Source: Actinomyces sp. ZJ308 (GTDB lineage: Bacteria > Actinomycetota > Actinomycetes > Actinomycetales > Actinomycetaceae). From it: a DNA stretch of 44,939 nucleotides. The DNA is taken from assembly GCF_011752065.1 (NCBI RefSeq), contig NZ_JAAIJY010000029.1, forward strand, positions 1 to 44,939, in the 5' to 3' direction. The notes beneath the pieces were generated by a model. It made no database searches. It saw only the letters and a program-made list of their open reading frames with translations, and was not told the origin of the DNA. The translations under genes were made by a program, and so were the position numbers. Numbering within the stretch: the stretch's first letter is position 1; each line of letters begins with the position of its first letter. Positions 1-8,200 of this stretch are shown here, piece by piece.

Positions 1-110
1 TCCAGGACGTCACCATCAACCTCAACGGCCACCACCTCACCGCCGCCGACCCCCTGACCCCCGAAGCCGAGAAAATCCTCACCGCCCTGAACATCCCAAC
101 AGGGCACTAA
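1..110 (+). CDS. 3' end of a probable transposase (partial, cut by window edge)
   Basis: An open frame enters from the left edge (first full codon at position 3) and stops with TAA at 108-110, giving about 35 residues that end in EKILTALNIPTGH. The hydrophilic tail with an NGHHLTAADPLTPEAEKIL pattern resembles the C-termini of IS1634/IS4-type transposases in actinobacteria. That assignment is from memory of the family and is weak, because no catalytic residue lies inside the window. A mobile element here would fit the AT-richer accessory DNA that follows. Confidence 0.4.
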   Translation, partial: QDVTINLNGHHLTAADPLTPEAEKILTALNIPTGH

Positions 111-773
111 AAACTGTGCAACTCAGGCCTCATCGGCACAAGTTCTTTCTGAGCTCTCCTCTGTGTCACTCACCTGGTGAACAACGAAGTTCAACTTCGG
201 CGGAGTAACTCACGTCGATGGTTGACAGCGAGGACGAGGACTATCAGCATTCCGTAATCGATCTCATAGATGATGCGGTTGCTGCAGGTGCTTATGCGCC
301 ATTCGCCATATTCTCCAAGGGTCATCTCACCCTCCGCTGCTCGGCGCTCTCCTACGCAAGTAATTCGAGGACTTTCAGGTTCTCAACGAGGAGAATCCCA
401 ATTACGCGACATCGCCAGCGGCTGATGAAGACAGGCTCGTAATTTGCGCAAAGCCTCCCACGATTGATGTGACGCATGTATGGACAGATCCAATCGGGCG
501 TGAAGGGCGCGCACCCATGCGGACCAGGCCATTCAGTATGGCTGATGTCTCCCTACAGCGCGGAGTTCTCGTGTGGCGCCATTACCAGGGTGATAACAGC
601 GTGCAGTGCGGTCTCGTCAGAGATATCTCCCCCGCCGTCGAGCACTCCAATGAGTTTCAGGTCGTGCGGTCGAGGGGTAAAGGGTACGACCGCGCGACCT
701 ACCCTACGAACACGTGGACGCCTCGTCGTGCTTTCGCAACAGGCCTTAGGATCAGGTGGATATGCACGACTCC
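111..773. other. Gene-poor, AT-richer stretch with a possible broken ORF
   Basis: No convincing intact gene is visible. The base composition is clearly less GC-rich than the rest of the window. An ORF at 218-442 starts MVDSEDEDYQHSVIDLIDD and is acidic and gene-like for about 48 residues, then turns into arginine/serine-rich translation. In another frame from about 364 a gene-like acidic sequence continues (FEDFQVLNEENPNY and onward, to about 600). This would fit one small gene broken by a frameshift near position 362, but no family is recognised. A palindromic repeat occupies 659-723. Confidence 0.3.
659..723. repeat. Palindromic dispersed repeat, copy 1
   Basis: The arms AGGTCGTGCGGTC (659-671) and GACCGCGCGACCT (688-700) form an inverted repeat with one mismatch. 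The block 660-723 recurs at 20168-20231 with only a few differences and no indel. Both copies lie about 50-80 bp past the 3' end of a minus-strand gene in the same orientation, so the element could act as a terminator or be a REP-like sequence. Confidence 0.75.
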
Positions 774-1025
774 TCAGGCGGCGTGGAAGCGCTTGTTCGC
801 ACCCTGGCGAGTCATACCCAAGACGTCCCCTATCGCTTGCCACGACAGGCCAACATCGCGTGCGCCCATCACAGCCTCATCGAGCGCACGCTCGGCGGCA
901 CGGAGCCGTATCTGCGCGACCGCAATTCTTGTGAGGGCAGGATCCTCAACTGTGGCCACAGGATCCGGACCATCCCCGTTGTTGGCGTTCTCGATCTCGT
1001 CAAGCATCTCTTCGGTGGGCTTCAT
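774..1025 (-). CDS. Small helix-turn-helix protein, probable antitoxin
   Basis: The 83-residue protein has an acidic N-terminus (MKPTEEMLDEIENANNGDG), a central alpha-helical segment and a C-terminal helix-turn-helix (WQAIGDVLGMTRQGANKRF). Such HTH proteins bind DNA and commonly act as antitoxin and autorepressor. The ATG at 1025-1023 has a strong ribosome binding site (AGGAGG) inside the end of the upstream gene, and only 3 bp separate the two ORFs, so they are co-transcribed and probably translationally coupled. The toxin-first order is as in brnTA and higBA modules, although BrnA itself is ribbon-helix-helix. The antitoxin role is inferred from partner and size. Confidence 0.65.
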   Translation of the reverse strand: MKPTEEMLDEIENANNGDGPDPVATVEDPALTRIAVAQIRLRAAERALDEAVMGARDVGLSWQAIGDVLGMTRQGANKRFHAA

Positions 1026-1028
1026 ATT

Positions 1029-1241
1029 TCACTTCCTCCTCAAGAACTTCTCGCGCGCAGACATAGCATGAAAGACGAAGTTGTCATCATTGACACCGAC
1101 CTCGATCAGGTGACCGGACCGAGAAGGACCGACGATGATGACATATCCGTCGAAATAATGGACTGTCACGGGATTGTTCAGCGCATGGTCGATATCCTCT
1201 CGTGTGAAGCCGTGCTTCCACGCACTCTTCAAAAACCCCAT
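1029..1241 (-). CDS. Small BrnT/RelE-like protein, probable toxin
   Basis: This 70-residue protein (MGFLKSAWKHGFTREDIDHA...) has the pattern of small toxin-fold proteins: an N-terminal helix pair, then beta strands around YVIIVGPSRSGHLIEVGV, and a C-terminal FHAMSAREKFL that recalls the ISAR motif of BrnT RNases. A longer GTG start at 1262 is possible. ATG 1241 is preferred because a near-consensus promoter (TTGACA, 18 bp, TATAGT at 1278-1249) ends 7 nt before it, so the mRNA would be leaderless; the GTG would lie upstream of the transcription start. The HTH gene at 774-1025 follows directly. Toxic RNase activity is inferred and the exact family is uncertain. Confidence 0.6.
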   Translation of the reverse strand: MGFLKSAWKHGFTREDIDHALNNPVTVHYFDGYVIIVGPSRSGHLIEVGVNDDNFVFHAMSAREKFLRRK

Positions 1242-1248
1242 GACGGCA

Positions 1249-1278
1249 ACTATATTTGCCACACAACACAGATGTCAA
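1249..1278 (-). promoter_or_regulatory. Promoter of the toxin-antitoxin-like pair (leaderless)
   Basis: Read on the minus strand, TTGACA (1278-1273) and TATAGT (1254-1249) are separated by 18 bp, which is close to the sigma-70 consensus. The -10 box ends 7 nt before ATG 1241, so transcription should begin at or next to the start codon. Confidence 0.65.
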
Positions 1279-1299
1279 CCTTTGTTACCAACGTACAAA

Positions 1300-1324
1300 C
1301 TGCCGCGGCCTACAACCGCGGTAG
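1300..1324. promoter_or_regulatory. Inverted repeat upstream of the TA-like promoter (possible operator)
   Basis: CTGCCGCGG (1300-1308) and CCGCGGTAG (1316-1324) form a near-perfect inverted repeat with a 7-nt centre. It lies about 20 bp upstream of the -35 box, where an autoregulating HTH antitoxin could bind. The binding role is inferred only from position. Confidence 0.35.
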
Positions 1325-1445
1325 GGCCAAGCTCAGGATGTCAGTGCAGGCTGCCATGATGAGACCTGCCTCCCTTTGGCACCTCCTCCCGGAACGTCCA
1401 TGTGTCCTTGCCGGGGAAGGAGAGGTCAGGAAGGAGGTGAGGGCC

Positions 1446-1589
1446 GTGTCCAAGCCGAAAGGCCAACGCACACACGTCCGCAAGGGCAAGGTAACGGCCC
1501 GGAAGGTGAGCGACGTTCTCAACGCAATCGCTCACCTTGTCCGGGCCGTCGGTGTCCTTGTGGATGCCCTCAGCAAGTGGTTCGGATAG
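1446..1589 (+). CDS. Small cationic amphipathic peptide (47 aa), unknown function
   Basis: A GTG start at 1446 follows a good ribosome binding site (AAGGAGG at 1431-1437, 8 nt spacing) and the ORF ends with TAG at 1587-1589. A strong hairpin follows 15 bp later. The peptide starts with a lysine/arginine-rich segment (VSKPKGQRTHVRKGKVTARK) and ends with an amphipathic helix (SDVLNAIAHLVRAVGVLVDA) and LSKWFG. There is no signal peptide or Gly-Gly leader. Size, charge and amphipathicity fit leaderless bacteriocins, small membrane-acting toxins or a small nucleic-acid-binding protein. The longer frame starting at 756 overlaps the TA pair antisense and is not credible. Confidence 0.5.
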   Translation: MSKPKGQRTHVRKGKVTARKVSDVLNAIAHLVRAVGVLVDALSKWFG

Positions 1590-1604
1590 ACCAACCGCTT
1601 GCTA

Positions 1605-1638
1605 GGGGAGTCGCCCGGTGGCACCCGGGTGGCTCCCC
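1605..1638 (+). terminator. Hairpin after the small peptide gene
   Basis: GGGGAG (1605-1610) pairs with CTCCCC (1633-1638) and the stem continues inward through GCCCGG/CCGGGT with two G-U pairs, about 14 bp in all around a short loop. There is no clean T-run, only an AT-richer CATTATT after it. Confidence 0.6.
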
Positions 1639-1719
1639 ACCATTATTGCCGGCGCCGCTCCGCCATGTCCACCAACCGGCGAGGCTCATGAAGGATGCCC
1701 GCGAAGGAGGCTCGGTGCC

Positions 1720-2019
1720 TCACTGAGAACTGCCCGCGAAGTCCGTGGACCGTGAAGGGAATGCGAGACCGAGGTCAGCCTTGACCTCGTCCCAGGGGAT
1801 GGTGCCGTGCTCAGCGATCTCTGCGCGGGCGGCGTCGGCGGCCTCAATGTCCGCCAGGTCCTCCGCCGCCTGGTTGAGGCGCTCCAGATCCTCGGCGTCG
1901 ATCACTGCGGCCACGCGGCGGCCCCGGCGAGTCAGGAAGACGGGCTCATGGCTGGTGCAGGCGTCGTCGATGACATCGTCGAGCCGGCTGCGCGCAGCGG
2001 AGACAGGCAGGTCAGGCAT
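1720..2019 (-). CDS. Phd/YefM (RelB-type) antitoxin without an adjacent toxin gene
   Basis: This 99-residue protein has the Phd/YefM layout: an N-terminal DNA-binding part (MPDLPVSAARSRLDDVIDDA, EPVFLTRRGRRVAAVIDAED) and an acidic C-terminal toxin-binding tail ending IPWDEVKADLGLAF, typical of antitoxins for RelE/ParE toxins. The ATG at 2019 is chosen because homology begins there and a -10-like CATACT (2032-2027) lies 7 nt upstream; the longer upstream frame is antisense to the helicase gene. No RelE-type gene follows on the minus strand. The gene is divergent, 216 bp away, from an operon whose second protein carries a RelE/ParE-like N-terminal segment, so that segment may be its partner (inference). 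Confidence 0.85.
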   Translation of the reverse strand: MPDLPVSAARSRLDDVIDDACTSHEPVFLTRRGRRVAAVIDAEDLERLNQAAEDLADIEAADAARAEIAEHGTIPWDEVKADLGLAFPSRSTDFAGSSQ

Positions 2020-2235
2020 GGCACCCAGTATGGGCGAAGGGCGCGAATATGCACGTCTTGTCATCAAGAAGCGACTCGGGCTCCGCTTCTCCCGTCCGCT
2101 CACTGCGGTAGCCTCTGACCTGCGGGATTCTCCTCCCGGAACAACGGCGATCCGCGCGAAGCCGCGCCGCCCCGGCAGGCTCGGCTCCCGCGCCTCATCC
2201 GCACCCCACCGCCCCATCACCAGCACGCTCCACCA

Positions 2236-5200
2236 ATGACTCTCCTCCTCCCTAGCCTTCAGGCCGAACGCATCCGGCGCTCCATTGTCGACTACCTGTC
2301 GACGACCTTCGCGCTCACGGATGCCGAGCCCAGGCGGGTGCTCGCCGACTTCCTGGAGGACGAGAAGCAGGGCGTCTTCGTCGGCCCCTTCGTGCGCCTG
2401 CGCCTGCCCTACCTGGCCGCGAGCGCGCCCGCCGCCGGCCCCGGCACGGCCTCCCCCGCCAACCAGACCACCCCGGCCGGCAGCCCCCTCGACTGGGACC
2501 CGGGCCTGGCCCCCTACCAGCACCAGGAGGACGCCTACCGGCGCCTGACCACCAAGGCCGGCCACCGCCCCGAGCCGACCATCGTCACCACCGGCACCGG
2601 CTCGGGTAAGACGGAATCCTTCCTCCACCCCGTCCTCGACCATGTCCTGCGCGCCCGCGCCCAGGGGATCACCGGCATCAAGGCCCTCATCCTCTACCCG
2701 ATGAACGCCCTGGCCACCGACCAGGCCGGCCGCCTCGCCCGCCTCATCACCAACGACCCCGCCCTGGCGGCAGTGCGCGCCGCCCTCTACACGGGCGACT
2801 CCTCGGCCCAGCCGCGCAAGCACGTCACCGCCGACTCCCTCATCACCGACCGCTACGTCATCCGCGACGACCCGCCGGACATCCTGCTCACCAACTACAA
2901 GATGCTCGACCAGCTCCTCCTGCGCCCCGAGGACCGCGAGCTGTGGCGGGCCTCGGCGGCCTCCCTCACCTACCTGGTCCTCGATGAGTTCCACACCTAC
3001 GACGGCGCCCAGGGCACCGACGTGGCCATGCTGCTGCGGCGACTGGGCCTGACCCTGCGCGCCCACCTGCCCACCGACGACCCCCGCCAGGAGGCCTTCG
3101 CCGCCTCCCCGCTGGGGCCCGTGTGCCCCGTGGCCACCTCCGCCACCCTCGGCGACGGCGGGGACCCCTCCCGGATGCTCGCCTTCGCCCGTGACGTCTT
3201 CGGACCGGACCTGCCCGCCGACGCCGTCGTCACCGAGACCCGCGCCGACCTCGACCAGTGGGCTGACACCCACCGCCGCGCAGCCACCGCCAAGGGCCTG
3301 ACCGGCCACGCCCTGCGCCTGAGGTCCCTGCCCGGTGAGAACCTGCAGGCCCTGGCCCGACTCGCCCAGACCGCCTCCCCCACCCCCGAGGAGCTGCTGC
3401 GCGGCGTCGTCGCCCACCTCTACGACCTGCCCGGGGACCCGGAGGACACCCTCGACGCCGCCCTGGCCTCCGCGCTCCAGGCCCATCCGGACGTCCTGGA
3501 CCTCGTGCGCGCCGCCGAGCACTCCACACCGCTGGCCGAACTCGCCCGTACCCTGCTGGGCCCCGCCCACGAGCCGGACCTGGCCCGCCAGGTCCTCTCG
3601 GCGATCCTGGCGGCCCTGTCGGTGGTGCGCGCCGGGCTGGACGGCCGCCCCGACCGGCGCGCGGTCAACGTGGAGGTGACCCTGTGGATCCGGGAGGTCA
3701 CCCGCGTCGACCGGGCCCTGAGCTCCCTGCCCGCCTTCCGCTGGAGTGACGCGATCGCCGAGCAGCACCAGGTCGACGAGCCGGCGCGCCCGGCCCTGTA
3801 CTGCCGCTCCTGCGGGCGCTCCGGCTGGGGGATCGTGCTGGCCCCCACCGGGCAGCAGGAGAAGGAGGACCAGTCCTACGTGCGCCGCGACCGGAAGATC
3901 GGCGACCCCCGCTTCCGGGCTCTGCTGCACGCCCCCGGGGAGGACGCCGACTACCGCGCCCGCCTGGAGGCCGGGGAGCCGGCCCCGCAGGCCCGCCACC
4001 CCGGGCTGCGCTGGTACTCCGTCAACAGCCGTGAGCTCCTCACCCGCCGCCCCGCCGACGACGACCCGGAGGCCAAGGAGGGCCTTATCCTGCCGGTCCT
4101 CACCCTGACCGGCGACGAGCGCAGCATCGCCGAGGACTCCACCCGCGACGTGTGTCCCTCCTGCGGTGACAAGGACTCGATCCGCTTCCTCGGCTCGGCC
4201 GTCTCCACGCTCCTGTCGGTGTCACTGACCACCCTGTTCGGCGACGACGCCCTGGACGACGCCGACAAGCGCGCCCTCATCTTCACCGACTCCGTGCAGG
4301 ACGCCGCCCACCGCGCCGGCTTCGTCAACCAGCGCTCCCACACCATGAGCCTGCGCTCGGCCCTGCGGGGGGCGCTCGCCGCCGAGATGCCCATCGAGGA
4401 GTGGGCCGAGGCCGCTCTCGACGACGCCCAGGCCAGCGCCTTCGACCGCTACCGGCTCGTCCCGGCGGACCTGACCGAGCACAAGCGCTTCAAGCCCTAC
4501 TGGGACCCGAGCGCCCCTGCCTCCAGGCGCAGCCGGGCCAAGCCCCATGTGCGCCGTCGGCTCCTGTTCGACATCGCCCTGGAGGTGGGCCTCCAGTCGA
4601 CCTACGGGCGCACCCTGGAGGCCACCGGCTCGGTGACCGCCCACGTCCGGGCCGGCGAGGCCGCCGCCCTCATCGACCTGGCCCGCCGGGTCCTCGGCGG
4701 TGGCCGGCAGGGCGCCCTCGACGGATTCGAGGACCTCACCGACGCGCGCCTGCTCGCCTGGGTGCGCGGCACCCTGGAGCACATGCGCCGCGACGGCGCC
4801 ATCGACCACGAGTGGCTGGCACGCTACAAGCGCGACGACGGCAAGCGCCTGTGGATCTGGTACAAGCGCAAGCGCGACCAGGGCCAGCCCGCCTTCCCCA
4901 CCGGGCGCGCCGCCCCCGCCTTCCCCCAGGTGGGTGGCGGCCTGGACACCCGCAAGTCGGCCTTCGTGCCGGTGGGCTCATCCAGGTCCTGGTACGCCAC
5001 CTGGACCCGCAAGTGCCTGGACGTGGTGCCCACCCACGCCGCCCGCCTGGCCTGCGCGCTCCTGGCCCACCTGGCCGAGGCCGAGATCCTCACCGCCACC
5101 GGCACCGACAGCGGCGGCACCGTCTACGGGCTGCCGGCCGGGCGCGTCGTCGTCTCCCCACTGGGCGAGACCACCGGTGAGGCCCTGCTCCTGGTGTGCG

Positions 5201-8200
5201 GCACCTGCCGCACCCAGCTGCCCGCCGCCGCGGCCACCGTCGGCCAGCTCGACGGCGCCCCCTGCCCGGCCGCCGCGTGCCCCGGCCGCCTGGAGGCCGG
5301 CCCCCACCCGGCGGAGAGCTTCTATCGGAGCATGTACGCCGGGGCCCACGTGCGCCGGGTCGACTCCCATGAGCACACCTCCCTGCTCGACGCCAACGAG
5401 CGTGCCGAGGTCGAGACCGGCTTCAAGCGCCCCGATCAGCTGCCGGGCGACCCCAACGTCCTCGTGGCCACCCCCACCCTGGAGATGGGTATCGACATCG
5501 GGGACCTGTCCACCGTCATGCTCGGCTCCCTGCCGGCGACGGTCGCCTCCTACGTGCAGCGGGTGGGCCGCGCGGGGCGCCGCAGCGGCTCGGCGCTCGC
5601 CCTGGCCTACGTGCCCGGCCGGCGCAACCAGCTCCCGGTGCTCGACAACCCCGGCCGGCTCCTCAACGGCTCGGTGGCGCCGCCGTCGACCTACCTGGGG
5701 GCCGAGGAGATCCTGCGCCGCCAGTTCCTCGCCTCCGTCATCGACACCCTCACCCGCGAGAACCACCCGGCCGTCCCCTCCGGCAGCCACAGCCGCGCCA
5801 CCGCCGAGACCGCCCTGGGCGCCACCGGGGATGGCTCCCTCATCGCCACCATGAGCGAGCGGATCGAGCGCGACGGTCCCCTGCTGGCGCAGGCCTTCAC
5901 CTCCGCCTTCACAACGCGCACGCCGGCGCTCGACCGACTGACCGCCTGGGTGGTTCAGGACGGTGGCGCCGGACCCCGCCAGATGCTTGAACGGGCCGCC
6001 GCCGAGCACCGCGCCGAGTCCGAGCGGCTGCGCCACCAGGAGCGCCAGATCCGCGAGGCCCTGCCCGAGCTGACGGTGGTCGCTGACCGCCCCAACGCCA
6101 CCGAGGAGGACGCCCGGGCCCTACGCGCCGCCGAGGGCGCCCAGAAGGCGGCCCAGACCCGGATCTTCGAGCTGAAGCAGGAGCACTGGGTCTCGGCCCT
6201 GGAGCGCCACGGCATCCTGCCCAACTACACCCTCATCGACGACTCGGTGCGCCTGTCCGCCCGCGTCTCCTGGCGCGACCCGGAGAACGACGAGTTCCGT
6301 ACTGAGCCCTGCGACGTCGAGCGCGCCTCCGTCCACGCCCTCAAGGAGTTCGCCCCTGGCGCCACCTTCTACACCCGCGGTCTGGAGATGGGCATCGAGG
6401 GCATCGACGCCTCCGACCTGCAGGACCAGGCGCAGTGGTGGCTGACCTGCGAGGCCTGCGGGTACGTCGACGTCCACGGCCCCCAGGAGCACGCGCCGGC
6501 CGCGCCCTCGCAGTGCCCGAGGTGCGGTGACACTGCCATCGCCGACGTCGGGCGCGCCCGGCGGGTCCTGCGCCTGAGCCGGGTCTTCGCGGACGTCTCC
6601 AGGGACGACGCCCGGATCGGGGACTCCAGTGACGAGCGGGTCCGCACCCACTTCGAGGTGCTGCCCCTGGCCGACATCGACCCTGCACGCGCGGTGCGCC
6701 AGTGGAGCGTGGAGGCCTCCGGGTTCGGGCTGGCCCGCTACCGCGCCATGAACCTGCGCTGGCTCAACACCGGGCGGGCCCTGGCCGGCCAGAGCGTCGA
6801 CCGGGTGGCGGGCATTGCCGTGGCCTCGCGGGACTTCCGCCTGTGCGAGGCCTGCGGCAAGCTCGACACGAGCACCGGCACCTCCTCCGCCCGCGAGCAC
6901 CGGCCCTGGTGCCGGTACCGCAGCGACCCGGTGGAGCACGCCATCGCCGTCGACCTCATGCGCGAGCTGAGCACCGAGGCCCTCGCCTTCGTGCTGCCCC
7001 TGGGCTTCGCCACCGACCGGGTGGGGGTGGACTCCCTGGCCTCCGCGATCCTGCTGGGTCTGGAGATCACCACCGGCGGGTCCCCCGACCACCTGGGGAT
7101 CGTCGGCGTCCCCCACCCCGTCGCGGGCGGTGCCCCCGGAGAGACCCGCCCAGCCCTCCTCCTGCACGACACCGTCCCCGGTGGCACCGGCTACCTCACC
7201 GACCACGACGATCCCGCCCGGCTCTGGCGGCTGCTCGTGCGCACCGGGCAGCGCCTGGAGACCTGCCCGTGCCGGGCCGAGGGCAAGGACATGTGCCCCG
7301 ACTGCCTCCAGCCCCACGCCGTCTCCGGCGACGTCACCCGCATGGCCGCCCTCCACGCCATCGGCCAGCTCCTGGGGCTTGAGGCCGCCGGCGCCGAGGT
7401 CCAGTTCGCCGACCTCGACCCGGACATACCCCAGTGGGAGGTTACCGACGAGGCCGTGCGCGCCGGCACCGGGGAGAGCCCCCTGGAGGTGCGCTTCCGG
7501 GCCGCCCTCGCCGAGCTGATGAGCAAGGAGATGGCCGTGCGCACCGTCTCCGACCCCTCGGGCGCACCCGCCCTGGAGATCGACGGGGGCCGCTGGAGGA
7601 TCCGCCCCCAGCTCGACGCGAGCGGAACCCGCCCCGACTTCACCTGCCTGCGCCCCGGGGGCCGCAGCCCCATCGCCATCTTCACCGACGGGCGCAGCTA
7701 CCACGCCAGCCGCACGCACAACCGCCTGGCCGACGACGCCGACAAGCGCGCCCGGCTGCGCGCCGCCGGGTACCGGGTCGTCTCCGTCGGCGTCGAGGAC
7801 CTGGACGGACCATGGGACCCGACCTGGCTCGATGACGACGCGGCCGCCCGGCTCATGAACGGCTCCCTGGGGCCCGCCCGCGCAGGCGGCGTCACCAACC
7901 AGGCCGTCGCCGCCTGGCGCGGCGGGCCGATGGCACTTCTGGAGGCGATGCTCCTGGACGACTCGGGCGGCCCCGACGCCGGTCCCGACCCCAGCCCGGA
8001 GGCGAGAGCCATGAGCGCCCTGGCGGACTCGGCCTGGGGGCCGCTCGTCGTCGGCGCCGCCCAGCACCTGCCCCTGGGCAAGAGCTCCTCCCTGCGCTAC
8101 TCCCGCGCCCAGGAGGCGGGTGCGGACCCGCTATGGGAGGCGCTGCGCGCCCTGCGGCCCGAGGACGACCTGCCCGAGCCCGGTGGAGAGGCCACGGCGT

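Noticed and set aside
756..1445. Upstream part of the frame containing the 47-aa peptide
   Set aside because: It is antisense to the TA-like pair and gene-like character begins only after the ribosome site at 1431.
2020..3999. Upstream extension of the Phd antitoxin frame to 3999
   Set aside because: It overlaps the helicase gene antisense; homology to Phd/YefM starts at ATG 2019.
6121..8067. 648-aa minus-strand ORF inside the DruE-like gene
   Set aside because: Antisense Gly/Ala/Val-rich frame without any motif or start signal.
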